Below are positions 9,498 to 22,319 of a DNA stretch of 64,000 nucleotides, in pieces. The stretch is from Lucinisca nassula (taxonomy: Eukaryota > Mollusca > Bivalvia > Lucinida > Lucinidae). The DNA is taken from assembly GCA_963580285.1 (NCBI GenBank), contig OY757010.1, positions 149,592,675 through 149,656,674 of the forward strand. The letters are read 5' to 3'. Below the pieces are notes generated by a model. It was not told where the DNA came from. It saw nothing but the letters and a program-made list of their open reading frames with translations, and made no database searches. Each line of letters opens with the position of its first letter. Position 1 is the first letter of the stretch. Both the position numbers and the translations under genes were made by a program.

Positions 9498-12400
9498 TCT
9501 TTTCACTGCTGTTGTCGATGAGATTATCTAAGTCCAAGCTAAGAACAATTTTTTCAGTCAACAAGTTAACACTCGATCCACCAGTGCCGTCATTCGACCA
9601 AAAGATCACACTACAGCAGCTGATCACTGCTGTTGTCCTAGTTCAGAATAATTTTGCCAACCAACACTTGAACCACTGGTGCTGCCAATCGACCCAAAGA
9701 TCACAATACAGCAGCCGTTAACTACTGTTGATCATGATATTATCAAAGTCCAAGTTCGCTGTTGTTGTCCATGAGATTACTTAAGTCCAAGTTCGGAACC
9801 ATTTTTGTCAGCCAACACTCCACCCACCAGTGCTGTCATTCGGCCCAAAGATCACAATACAGCGGCTGTCCACCGCTGTTGTCCATGAGATTACCTATGT
9901 CCAAGTTCAGAAACATTTTTGCCAGCCAACACTCCACCCACCAGTGCTGTCATTCCACCAAAAAGATCACAATACAGCGGCTGTCCACCGCTGTTGACCA
10001 TAAGATTACCTATGTCCAAGTCCAGAACCATTTTTGTCAGCCAACACTCCACCCACCAGTGCTGTCATTCCACCCAAAGATCACAATACAGCGGCTGTCA
10101 ACCGCTGTTGACCATGAGATTATCAAAGTCCAAGTTCAGAACCATTTTTGTCAGCCAACACTCCACCCACCAGTGCTGTCATTCCAGCCAAAAGATCACA
10201 ATACAGCGGCTGTCCACCGCTGTTGACCATGAGATTACCTATGTCCAAGTTCAGAACCATTTTTGTCAGCCAACACTCAACCCACTAGTGCTGTCATTCC
10301 ACCCAAAGATCACAATACAGCGGCTATCCACCGCTGTTGTTGTCCATGAGATTATCAAAGTCCAACTTCAGAACCATTTTTGTCAGCCAACACTCCATCC
10401 ACCAGTGCTGTCATTCGACCCAAAAGATCACAATACAGCAGCTGTCCACCGCTGTTGTCCATGAGATTACCTAGTTCAGAACCATTTTTGTCAGCCAACA
10501 CTCCACCCACCAGTGCTGTCATTCCACCCAAAAGATCACAATACAGCGGCTGTCCACCGCTGTTGACCATGAGATTACCTATGTCCAAGTTCAGAACCAT
10601 TTTTGTCACTCAACACTCCACCCACCAGTGCTGTCATTAAACCCAAAGATCGTAATACAGCAGCTGTCCACCGCTGTTGTTGTCCATGAGATTATCTATG
10701 TCCAAGTTCAGAACCATTTTTGTCAGCCAACACTCCACCCACCAGTGCTGTCATTCCAGCCAAAAGATCACAATACAGCGGCTGTCCACCGCTGTTGACC
10801 ATGCGATTACCTATGTCCAAGTTCAGAACCATTTTTGGCAGCCAACACTCAACCCACTAGTGCTGTCATTCCACCCAAAGATCACAATACAGCGGCTATC
10901 CACCGCTGTTGTTGTCCATGAGATTATCAAAGTCCAACTTCAGAACCATTTTTGTCAGCCAACACTCCATCCACCAGTGCTGTCATTCGACCCAAAAGAT
11001 CACAATACAGCAGCTGTCCACCGCTGTTGTCCATGAGATTACCTAGTTCAGAACCATTTTTGTCAGCCAACACTCCACCCACCAGTGCTGTCATTCCACC
11101 CAAAAGATCACAATACAGCGGCTGTCCACCGCTGTTGACCATGAGATTACCTATGTCCAAGTTCAGAACCATTTTTGTCACTCAACACTCCACCCACCAG
11201 TGCTGTCATTCCACCCAAAGATCGTAATACAGCAGCTGTCCACCGCTGTTGTTGTCCATGAGATTATCTATGTCCAAGTTAAGAACCATTTTTGTCAGCC
11301 AACACTCCACCAACCAGTGCTGTCATTCCACCTAAAGATCACAATACAGCAGCTGTCCACCGCTGTTGTTGTCCATGAGATTACCTATGTCCAAGTTCAG
11401 AACCATTTTTGTCAGCCAACACTCCACCCACCAGTGCTGTCATTCCACCCAAAAGATCACAATACAGCGGCTGTCCACCGCTGCTGTTGACCATGAGATT
11501 ACCTATGTCCAAGTTCAGAACCATTTTTGTCAGCCAACACTCCACCCACCAGTGTTGTCATTCCACACTGAAAGATCACAATACAGCAGCTGTCCACCGC
11601 TGTTGACCATGAGATTACCAAATTCCAACTTCAGAATCATTTTTGTCAGCCAACACTCCACCCACCAGTGTTGTCATTCGGCCCAAAGATCACAATACAG
11701 CGGTTGTCTACCGTTGTTGTCCATGAGATTACCTATGTCCAAGCTCAGAATCATTTTTGTCAGCCAACACTCCACCCACCAGTGCGGTCATTCGACCCAA
11801 AAGATCACAATACAGTAGCTGTCCACCGCTGTTGATGTCCATGAGATTACCTATGTCCAAGTTCAGAACCATTTTTGTCAGCCAACACTCCACCCATCAG
11901 TGCTGTCATTCGGCCGAAAGATCACAATACAGGGGCTGTCCACCGCTGTTTTCCGTGAGATTATCTTTGCCCATGTTCAGAACCATTTTTGTCAGTCAAC
12001 ACCCCACCCACCAGTGCTGTCATTCGACCAAAAGATCACAAATACAGCAGCTGTTCACTGCTGTTGTACATGAGATTATCAAAGTCCAAGTTCAGAACAA
12101 TTTTGCCAGCCAACACTTGAACCACTGGTGCTCCAATCGACCCAAAGATCAAAATACAGCAGCCGTTAACTACTGTTGACCATGATATTATCAAAGTCCA
12201 AGTTCGCAGTTGTTGTCCATTAGATTACTTAAGTCCAAGTTCGGAACCATTTTTGTCAGCCAACACTCCACCCACCAGTGCTGTCAGTCGACCCAAAGAT
12301 CGCAATACAGCGGCTGTCCAACGCAGTTGTCCATGAGATTACCAATGTCCTAGTTCAGGACAATTTTGTCAGCCAACACTCCACCCACCAGTGCTGTCAT

Positions 12401-15400
12401 TCCACCCAAAGATCACAATACAGCCGCTGTCCACCGCCGTTGTCCATGAGATTACCAAAGTCCAAGTTCGGAACCATTTTTGTCAGCCAACACTCCACCC
12501 ACCAGTGCTGTCATACGACCAAAATATCACTATACAGCAGCTGTTCACTGCTGTTGTACATGAGCTTATCAAAGTCCATGCTCAGAATATTTTTTTCAGT
12601 CAACAAGTTTACCCACGATCCACCAGTGCCGTCATTCGACCCAAAGATCACACAACAGCAGCCGTTCACTGCTTTTGTCCGTGAGATGATCAAAGTCCAA
12701 GTTCAGAACCATTTTTGTCAGCCAACACTCGACCCACCAGTGCCGTCAAAGGCAAAGCTCAGATCCATTTTGTCAGCCAACACCCCACCCACCAATGGTG
12801 TCATTCGACCCAAAGATCACAGCAGCCGTTTACCGCCGTTGTCCATGAGATTACCAAAGTCCAAGTTCGGAACCATTTTTGTCAGCCAACACTCCACCCA
12901 CCAGTGCTGTCATACGACCAAAATATCACTATACAGCAGCTGTTCACTGCTGTTGTACATGAGCTTATCAAAGTCCATGCTCAGAATATTTTTTTCAGTC
13001 AACAAGTTAACCCACGATCCACCAGTGCCGTCATTCGACCCAAAGATCACACAACAGCAGCCGTTCACTGCTTTTGTCCGTGAGATGATCAAAGTCCAAG
13101 TTCAGAACCATTTTTGTCAGCCAACACTCGACCCACCAGTGCCGTCAAAGGCAAAGCTCAGATCCATTTTGTCAGCCAACACCCCACCCACCAATGGTGT
13201 CATTCGACCCAAAGATCACAGCAGCCGTTTACTGCTGTTGTCCATGAGATTACCAAAGTCCAAGTTCATAACCATTTTTGTAAGCAAACATCAGACCACA
13301 CAGTGTTCATTCGACCCAAGGATCACAACACGGCAGCTGTTAACTGCTCTTGTCCATGAGCTTATCAAAGTCAAAGCTTAGTGCCATTTTGTCAGCCAAC
13401 ACCCGACCCAGCAGTACTGTTATTCGACCCATAGATCACAGCAGCTGTTTACTGTTGTGGACCAATAGATTATCGAATTCTAAGTTCAGGACATTTTTGT
13501 CAGCCAACACTCGATCAATCAGTTCTTACATTCGACCTAAAGATCACAATACAGCAGCTGTTCACTCCTGTTGTCCACGAGATTATCAAAGTCCACGTTC
13601 TGGACTATTTTTGTCAGCAAACACTCGACCCACCAGTACCGTCATTCGACTCAAAGGTCACAATACAGCAGCCGTTCACTACTTTTTACCATATGATTAT
13701 CAGAGTCCAAGTTCGGAGCAAATTTTGTCAGCCAACGCTCCACCCACCAGTGCTGTCATTCGACCCAAAGATCACAATACAGCGGTTGTCGACCGCTGTT
13801 GTCCATGAGATTGTCAAAGTCCAAGCTCAAAACAATTTTTTCAGTCAAGAAGTTAACACTCGATCCACCAGTGTCGTCATTCGACCCAAGGATCACACCT
13901 CAGCAGCCGCTCACTGCTGCTGTCCGTGAGATGATCAAAGTTCAAGTTCAGATCCATTTTTGTCAGCAAACACTCGACCCACCAGTGCCGTCAAAGGCAA
14001 AGCTCAGATCCATTTTTGTCAGCAAACACTCGACCCACCAGTGCCGTCATTCGACCCAAAGATCACAATACAGCAGCTGTTCACCGCTGTTGTCTGTGAG
14101 ATTACCAGATCCAAGTTCAGAACCATATTTTCAGCCAATACACGAACCACCAGTGCTGGCATTCGAGCTGTTGACCATGAAATGATCAAAGCCCAAGTTC
14201 ATAACATTTTATGTCAGCCAACATACGACATACCAGTGCTGTCATTCGACCCAAAGATCACAGCAGTTGTTCACTACTGTTGTCTGTGAGATTGTCAAAG
14301 TCTAAGTTCAGAACCATTTTTTTTCGGCGAACACTCGAACCCCTAGTGCTGTCATTCGATGCAAAGATCATAATACAGCGGCTGTTCACTGCTGTTGATC
14401 ATGAAATGATCCAAGCCCAAGTTCAGAACTATTTTTGTCATCCAACATTCGACATACCAGTGCTGTCATTCGACCCAAAGATCACAGCAGTTGTTCACTA
14501 CTGTTGTCTGTGGGATTATCAAAGTCTAAGTTCAGAACCATTCTTTTTTTCAGCGAACACTCGATCCACCAGTGCTGTCATTCGATGCAAAGATCACAAT
14601 ACAGCGGCTGTTCACTGCTGCTGTCCTTGAGATTTCCAAAGTCCAAGTTCAAAAACATTTTTGTTAGTCAATACACGAACGGCCAGTGATGTAATTTGAC
14701 TCAAAGATCACAATACAGCAGCTGTTCACTGCTGTTGTCCTTGAGATTTTCAAAGTCCAAATTCAGAAACATTTTTTTCAGTCAACACACGAACGGCCAG
14801 TGATGTCATTCGACTCAAAGATCACAATACAGCAGCTGTTCACTGCTGTTGTCTGTGAGATTAACAAAGTCTAAGTTCAAAACCATTTTTTTTTCAGCCA
14901 ACACTCGATCCCCCAGTGCTATCATTCGATCCCAACATCACAATACAGCGGCCGCTCACAGCTCCTATCCGTGAGATTATCAAAGTCCAAGTTCAGAACA
15001 ATTTTGCCTGCAAACACTTGAACCACCAGTGCTGTCATTCGACCCAAAGATCACAAAACAGCAGCCGTTCACTACTGTTGACCATGAGATTATCAAAGTC
15101 CACGTTCAGAACCAATTTTGTCAGTCAACACTCGACCCACCAATGCCGTCATTCGACCCTAGATCACAAAACAGCAGCTGTTCACAGCTGTTGTCCATGA
15201 GATTATCATAGTCCACGTTCTGGACTATTTTTGTCAGCCAAAATAGAAGTGGAGGCAATGATTAGGAATCGATACAATCAATCCATGAACCACCAGTGCT
15301 GTCATTCGACCCAAAGATCACAATACAGCGTCCGTTCACTGCTGTTGACCATGAGATTATCAAAGTCTAAGTTCAGAACCATTTTTGTCAGTCAACACTT

Positions 15401-16146
15401 GAACCACCAGTGTTGTCATTCCACCCAAAGATCACAATACAGCGGCTGTCCACCGCTGTTGACCATGAGATTACCTAAGTCCAAGTTCAGAACCATTTTT
15501 GTCAGCCAAAACTCCACCCACCAGTGCTGTCGTTCGACCCAAAGATCACAATACAGCGTTTGTCCACCGCTGCTGTACATGAGATTATCATAGTCCACGT
15601 TCTGGACTATTTTTGTCAGTCAAAATAGAAGTGGAGGCAATGATTAGGAATCGATACAATCAATCCTTGAACCACCAGTGCTGTCATTCGACCCAAAGAT
15701 CACAATACAGCAGCTGTTCACAGCTGTTGTCCATGAGATTATCATAGTCCACGTTCTGGACTATTTTTGTCAGCCAAAATAGAAGTGGAGGCAATGATTA
15801 GGAATCGATACAATCAACCCTTGAACCACCAGTATTGCCATTCGACCCGAAAATCACAATACAGCAGCTGTTCACTGCTGTTGTCCATGAAATTACCTAA
15901 GTCCAAGTTCAGAACCATTTTTGTCAGCCATCACCCGACCCATCAGTGCTGTCATTCGACCCAAAGATCAAAATACAGCAGCTGTTCACAGCTGTTGACC
16001 ATGAGATTATCAAAGTCTAAGTTCAGAACCATTTTTGTCAGTCAACACTTGAACCACCAGTGCTGCCATTCGACCCAAAGATCACAATACAGCAGCTGTT
16101 CACTGCTGTTGTCCATGAGATTACCTAAGTCCAAGTTCAGAACCAT
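9498..16146 (+). repeat. 114-bp satellite array, block 1 (about 58 units)
   Basis: The period is 114 bp (for example the motif ACCATAAG starts at 18311, 18425 and 18539 in the sister block). A typical unit contains CCATGAGATTACCTATGTCC, AGTTCAGAACCATTTTTGTC, AGCCAACACTCCACCCACCA, GTGCTGTCATTC and ACAGCGGCTGTCCACCGCTG. The last motif is a 7-bp stem with a 7-bp loop. Units in the middle (about 10-12 kb) are the most uniform and those at 13-16 kb are more diverged, with variants carrying AGTGGAGGCAATGATTAGG at 15.2-15.8 kb. Since 114 is divisible by three, long stop-free frames of up to 367 codons occur; I do not consider them genes. Confidence 0.96.
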
Positions 16147-17430
16147 GTTTATCTCCGACCGAATAGGTTCGGGGGATATAGCGATCAGCCTGGCGTCCGT
16201 CCGTCTGTCCGTCCTACCGTAGACGCAACCTTGTGATGGTCATAACTCCTATACCCTTTGAAATTCATTGATGGTTCTTGGCACAATTGTTCACAAGGCT
16301 GAGACGGCATGTCATGCGCAAGAATCAGAACTCTGGCTGGCATACTTCTTGAGTTATTTCCCTTTTTAATAAAATAGAATGACTACTTTGTGGTGGCCAT
16401 AACTCCAATACCTTATGAGATATATTGATGGTACCTGGCACAGTTGTTCACAAGGCTGAGACGGCGTGTTATGCACAAGAACTACAACTCTGGTTGCCAT
16501 GGTTTTTGAGTTATCTCCCCTTCCAATAAAATTTAGTGACTACCTTGTGATGGCCATAAATAACTCCAATATCCTTTTAGATATATTGATGGTACTTGAT
16601 ACAGTTGTACATGAGGTTAAGCAGGTGTGTCACAAGCAAGAACCACGACTCTGGGTGCCCTGGTGTTTTTAATTATCACCCCTGACAATATAACCTTGTG
16701 ATAGCCGTAACTCCAATACCCTTTGAGATATATTGATGGTACTTGACACAATGTCGAGACGGCACTTCATGCCCGAGATCCACAACTCTGGGGGCTATGG
16801 TATTTGAGTTATCTCCCCTTCAAATATAACAGTATGACCACCTTGTGATCACCGTACCTTCAATACCCTTTGAGACATATTGGTGGTACTTGATGCAGAT
16901 GTTCATGAGGTTAAGCAGGCGTGTCATGCTCAAGAATTACAACTCTGGGTGCTCTGGTTTTTTAGTTATCTCCCCTGACAATATAGCCTTGCGATGGTCA
17001 TAACTCCAACACCCTTTGAGATATATTGAAGGAACTTTGCACAATTGTATAAAAGGTACAGAAGGGGTGTCATGTGCAAGAACCACAACTGTTGGTGCTG
17101 TAGTATTTGAGTTATCTACCCTTCCAATAAAACAGTATGACCAGCTTGTGATCACCATATCTCCAATACCCTTTGAGACATATTGACGGTACTTCGTACA
17201 GAAATACATGAGCTTAAGCAGGCATGTCATGCGCATGAACCACAATTCTGAGTGCCCTGGTTTTTTAGTTATCTCCCCTGACAGTATAATCTTGTGATGG
17301 CCATAACTCTAATACTTTTGTGATATATTGCTGGTTTAATTCTGGTGCACTTTCTATTGGTGAACAATCTTCTGAAGGCCATATTGGCTTTTGGTCGTGG
17401 GATTTGCCATCTCTTCCGATGGCTATTTTA
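16147..17430 (+). repeat. Insert between satellite blocks: about 150-bp tandem repeat
   Basis: The satellite stops abruptly after CAGAACCAT. A leader follows with CGACCGAATAGGTTCGGGGG and CGTCCGTCCGTCTGTCCGTC, and then about eight units of roughly 150 bp. These share CCTTGTGATGGCCATAACTC, CAATACCCTTTGAGATATAT, TGATGGTACTTG and GAGTTATCTCCCCT. The array ends near 17340. A unique-looking 90-bp tail precedes the return of the 114-bp satellite at 17431. It looks like an element inserted into the satellite. I could not identify target duplications. Confidence 0.85.
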
Positions 17431-19948
17431 AACAGTGAACACTCGATCCACCAGAGTCGTCTTTCGATCCAAAGATTACTCTACAGCAGTCGTTCACTGC
17501 TGCTGTTCATGAGATTATCAAAGCCCAAGTTCAGAACCATTTTTGTCAGCCAACACTCCACCCACCAGTGCTGTCATTCCACCCAAAGATCGTAATACAG
17601 CAGCTGTCCACCGCTGTTGTTGTCCATGAGATTACCTATGTCCAAGTTCAGAACCATTTTTGTCACTCAACACTCCACCCACCAGTGCTGTCATTCCACC
17701 CAAAGATCACAATACAGCGGCTGTCCACCGCTGTTGACCATGAGATTACCTATGTCCAAGTTCAGAACCATTTTTGTCACTCAACACTCCACCCACCAGT
17801 GTTGTCATTCGACCCAAAGATCACAATACAGCGGCTGTCCACCGCTGTTGTCCATGAAATTACCAAAGTCCAACTTCAGAATCATTTTTGTCAGCCAACA
17901 CTCCACCCACCAGTGTTGTCATTCGGCCCAAAAGATCACAATACAGCGGCTGTCCACCGTTGTTGTCCATGAGATTACCTATGTCCAAGTTCAGAACCAT
18001 TTTTGTCACTCAACACTCCACCCACCAGTTCTGTCATTCGACCCAAAGATCACAATACAGCAGCTGTCCACCGCTGTTGACCATGAGATTACCTATGTCC
18101 AAGTTCAGAACCATTTTTGTCAGCCAACACTCCACCCACCAGTGCTTACATTCGACCCAAAGATCGTAATACAGCAGCTGTCCACCGCTGTTGTTGTCCA
18201 TGAGATTACCTATGTCCAAGTTCAGAACCATTTTTGTCAGCCAACCATCCACCCACCAGTGCTGTCATTCCACCCAAAGATCACAATACAGCGGCTGTCC
18301 ACCGCTGTTGACCATAAGATTATCTATGTCCAAGTTCAGAACCATTTTTGTCAGCCAACACTCCACCCACCAGTGCTGTCATTCCACCCAAAGATCACAA
18401 TACAGCGGCTGCCCACCGCTGTTGACCATAAGATTATCTATGTCCAAGTTCAGAACCATTTTTGTCAGCCAACACTCCACCCACCAGTGCTGTCATTCCA
18501 CCCAAAGATCACAATACAGCGGCTGTCCAGCGCTGTTGACCATAAGATTATCTATGTCCAAGTTCAGAACCATTTTTGTCAGCCAACACTCCACCCACCA
18601 GTGCTGTCATTCCAGCCAAAAGATCACAATACAGCGGCTGTCCACCGCTGTTGACCATGAGATTACCTATGTCCAAGTTCAGAACCATTTTTGTCAGCCA
18701 ACACTCCACCCACCAGTGCTGTCATTCGGCCCAAAGATCACAATACAGCGGCTGTCCACCGATGTGGACCATGAGATTACCTATGTCCAACTTCAGAACC
18801 ATTTTTGTCAGCCAACACTCCACCCACCAGTGCTGTCATTCCACCCAAAAGATCACAATACAGCGGCTGTCCACCGCTGTTGACCATGAGATTACCTATG
18901 TCCAAGTTCAGAACCATTTTTGTCAGCCAACACTCCACCAACCAGTGCTGTCATTCGACCCAAAGATCACAATACAGCGGCTGTCCACCGCTGTTGTCCA
19001 TGAGATTATCAAAGTCCAACTTCAGAACCATTTTTGTCAGCCAACACTCCACTCACCAGTGTTCATTCGACCCAAAAGATCACAATACAGCGGCTGTCCA
19101 CCGCTGTTGACCATAAGATTACCTATGTCCAAGTTCAGAACCATTTTTGTCAGCCAACACTCCACCCACCAGTGCTGTCATTCGGCCCAAAGATCACAAT
19201 ACAGCGGCTGTCCACCGCTGTTGTCCATGAGATTACCTATGTCCAAGTTCGCTGTTGACCATGAGATTATCAAAGTCCAAGTTCAGAACCATTTTTGTCA
19301 GCCAACACTCCACCCACCAGTGTTGCCATTCCACCCAAAGATCACAATACAGCGGCTGTCAACCGCTGTTGACCATGAGATTATCAAAGTCCAAGTTCAG
19401 AACCATTTTTGTCAGCCAACGCTCCACCCACCAGTGTTGTCATTCCACCCAAAGATCACAATACAGCAGCTGTCCACCGCTGTTGTCCATGAGATTACCT
19501 ATGTCCAACTTCAGAACCATTTTTGTCAGCCAACACTCCACCCACCAGTGCTGTCATTCCACCCAAAGATCGTAATACAGCGGCTGTCCACCGCTGTGGA
19601 CCATAAGATTATCTATGTCCAAGTTCAGAACCATTTTTGTCAGCCAACACTCCACCCACCAGTGCTGTCATTCCACCCAAAGATCACAATACAGCAGCTG
19701 TCCACCGCTGTTGTCCATGAGATTACCTATGTCCAAGTTCAGAACCATTTTTGTCAGCCAACACTCCACCCACCAGTGCTGTCATTCGACCCAAAGATCA
19801 CAATACAGCAGCTGTCCACCGCTGTTGTCCATGAGATTACCTATGTCCAACTTCAGAACCATTTTTGTCAGCCAACACTCCACCCACCAGTGCTGTCATT
19901 CCACCCAAAGATCACAATACAGCAGCTGTTCACTGCTATTGTTCATGT
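17431..19948 (+). repeat. 114-bp satellite array, block 2 (about 22 units)
   Basis: The monomer is the same as in block 1 but more uniform, most units being close to the ACTCCACCCACCAGTGCTG type. Frames of 345 codons (17617-18654) and 477 codons (18576-20009) stay open because the unit is 38 codons long and lacks stops in two frames. One-base differences (CCCAAAGATC against CCCAAAAGATC) shift units between frames, which argues against coding. The block ends with a degenerate unit at about 19948. Confidence 0.96.
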
Positions 19949-20154
19949 TGTCCTGCTCACAAATTTTAAATGCCAACAATGCTACATATTTCATGCTCAA
20001 GTGAGTTGAGCATGAAAAAATGTTTTATATCATCGGACCCTGGGGCTTGTCCATTGAGACAACATATGTGTTGTCATTCAAATAAGAGGTTGACAGTGGT
20101 TTGGAATTCATGCAAGCTACCGTATTTACCGTAAATGTTTTTGGACAGACAGAT

Positions 20155-20226
20155 CTGAGCAAACAGTGTAGACTCGGGCGAGACACTGTAGAATGCAGCG
20201 TCTCATCTGGGTCTACACTGTTTGCA
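20155..20226. repeat. Hairpin of the AGATCAGA cassette
   Basis: GCAAACAGTGTAGACTCGGG on the left pairs with CTGGGTCTACACTGTTTGC on the right, with a partly paired apex (GAGACACTG and GCGTCTC). The surrounding TACCGTATTTACCGTAAAT also occurs near 41755 as a diverged form. No TTAA ends were found. Confidence 0.7.
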
Positions 20227-20483
20227 ACCCATCCAGCCAACCCCATACACAACGGTATTAAACCGTACTCACGTGTTCAAATTGTAGAACACGTTGAGGT
20301 GTCCGAATCCTTAGCCGTTAGGGTGAATACGTACATTTGAGCTGACGAGAAACAGGCTGGCCTAGGCCGCCCTTAGCAATCTCCAATTCATGTTCTTCAG
20401 TGCGCATTGCAGCCAGCTAATAAGGCTTGGGACATGCATTATACAATAACACATCCGTGTGACACAGTGTAATCATTCCATCC

Positions 20484-20752
20484 CGGAAACACGCCTATAT
20501 AATTTTGACCCCCTTGAACCCCACTTTTATATAGTAAAACTGGGGTTTGCAGGGGTAAACCTTATTTTTCTTATTTCTGCTTTAAAATATAGATTGTGGG
20601 TACTCGTTAGAACCGCCTCGATGGGGCGGTTCTAACGAGTACCCTCAATCTATATTTTGAGCAGAAATAAGAAAAATATCACAATGTTTAATCTTAAAAT
20701 GTTCCTTTTTTCGGCGGTTAAGTTTACAATGTATTTGTATAGGCGTGTTTTC
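20484..20752. mobile_element. MITE with AAACACGCCTATA ends and long central palindrome
   Basis: The terminal repeats are CGGAAACACGCCTATATAAT and, reversed from the right, CGAAAACACGCCTATACAAA. The centre (20562-20678) is a palindrome with arms of about 55 bp: ATTTTTCTTATTTCTGC on one side and GCAGAAATAAGAAAAAT on the other, apex GAACCGCCTCGATGGGGCGG. Related copies are at 34522-34799, 48767-48992 and 59948-60280, with a fragment at about 32595-32760. Confidence 0.9.
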
Positions 20753-20788
20753 GTAATGGTATCTTAACAAGAATTCCGCCGAAGGCTA

Positions 20789-21710
20789 TGTCGCGCCTGT
20801 GGGGGCGCAAAGTCACCGAACCATGACATCTAGGCCAAGATCAAACATAGATGCTTGCATAAAAGGCTTGTACTAAGTATCATTAATGAAGTTCAAATAA
20901 TTCTTGAGAAATGAACTTAACCATTAGGGTGAATGCTAGGGTGGTGGTAATATTTTACAAAGTCAGTGAACCATGAAATGTAGGTCAAGGTCAAATATGG
21001 ATGCTTGCATTTAAGTTGCCATCCCGAGATATAAGTTTGTACCAAGTATCATTAATGAAGCTCTTATGGTTCTTGAGAAATTAACTTGACCAGTAGGGTG
21101 AACGCTAGGGTGGTCGCAATATTTTATAAAGTCAGTGAACCATGAAAATTTAGGTCAAGGTCAAATATGGATGCTTGCATTGAAGTTGCCATCCACAGAT
21201 TCAATTTTGTACCAAATATCATTAAAGAAGCTCTTATAGTTCTTGAGAAATAAACTTGACCCTTAGGGTGAACGCTAGGGTGGTCGCAATATTTTACAAA
21301 GTCAGTGAACCATGAAATGTAGGTCAAGGTGAAATATGGATGCTTGCATGTAAGTTGCCATCCCCAGACACAAGTTTGTATGAAGTATCATTATTGAAGC
21401 TCTAATAGTTCTTGATAAATAAACTTGACCATTAGGGTGAACGCTAGGGTGGTCGCAATATTTTACAAAGTCAGTGAACCATGAAATGTAGGTCAAGGTC
21501 AAATATGGATGCTTGCATTTAAGTTGTCATCCCGAGACACAAGTTTGTACCAAGTATCATTAATGAAGCTCTTATAGTTCTTGAGAAATAAACTTGACCA
21601 TTAGGGTGAACGCTAGGGTGGTCGCAAATGTTGACGCCTTGACGAACGGACGAACGAACGGACAGAAAACCGGGCGCCTATATCGCGCCATGCTAATAGC
21701 AGGCGCGACA
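20789..21710. mobile_element. Element with perfect 11-bp inverted ends and 169-170-bp tandem core
   Basis: TGTCGCGCCTG (20789-20799) is the exact reverse complement of CAGGCGCGACA (21700-21710). A second stem (TCGCGCC and GGCGCGA, 21683-21708) forms a terminal hairpin. The core holds about five units of 169-170 bp. GTCAGTGAACCATGAAA starts at 20962, 21131, 21301 and 21470. Units share TATGGATGCTTGCAT and GGGTGAACGCTAGGGTGGTC. A tandem core with a 3' hairpin is known from bivalve non-autonomous Helitron-type elements; that assignment is inferred. Confidence 0.78.
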
Positions 21711-22119
21711 AAAATCGTGGCTTGATGAATTTTTCTTATATTATTCTTAGTTGTCTCCAAGCATAGGTTTTGGGTGCTCGTTGGATCCGCCTAATTGGTT
21801 CTAATGAGTACCCACATCCTTTGACACACATTACCGTGCGACCGTGTTCTTTCATATCTTCAAAACGGTAAATTATCTGATGAAAATTTGTTATATTTTT
21901 CCTATTTGCACTCTTAACATAGACGCGGTTCTAACAAGTACCAACAACTTATGTCTTAAAGTAGAAATAAGAAAAATAATGTATACGCCTGTAAACCTCA
22001 GTTTTTATATGCCCGTTTTGTAAAAATGGTCGTATTATGGGTATCTGGTCGGCGTCCATCCGTCCATAAACTTTTAGTTTATACTAAAGCTTATTTAATC
22101 GCTCTCGAACGCTCATTCC
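21711..22119. other. Degenerate palindromic MITE remnants
   Basis: Short pieces resemble the GTACCCACA and TTCTAATGAGTACCCAC parts of the AAACACGCC MITE family (about 21760-21820 and 21900-21990), but the arms are broken. No gene is visible. Confidence 0.5.
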
Positions 22120-22310
22120 GGATGTTTTCACGCGCGCGCGAGAGAGGCAGTGACTATTACACTACTACTACCCATTTACACCTGGGTGGAGTGAGGCAGT
22201 GTCATTACGTGTCTTGCCCAAGGACACACCTCGATACCGGTGGCCGGATTCGAACGCACAACCTCTCGATCATGAGTCGAACGCGTTAACCACTGGGCTA
22301 TCAAGGCTGA
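22120..22310 (-). mobile_element. tRNA-derived SINE
   Basis: On the minus strand the head GATAGCCCAGTGGTTAACGC (box A) and GTGCGTTCGAATCCGGCC (box B) are followed by TGTCCTTGGGCAAGACACGT and a body ending in a GC-alternating and AG-rich stretch. The head is a good tRNA match, but the 3' acceptor does not close. It belongs to a different SINE family from SINE-1 to SINE-3. Confidence 0.75.
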
Positions 22311-22319
22311 CATTTGACT

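Noticed and set aside
9498..19948. Possible CRISPR-like array of repeats and spacers
   Set aside because: The whole 114-bp unit is repeated with no unique spacers, and the context is a eukaryotic genome.
17617..20009. Long stop-free frames (345 and 477 codons) with a 38-residue repeat such as STHQCCHSTQRSQYSGCPP
   Set aside because: They follow the 114-bp satellite, are open in more than one frame, have no conserved start and shift frame with single-base unit variants.
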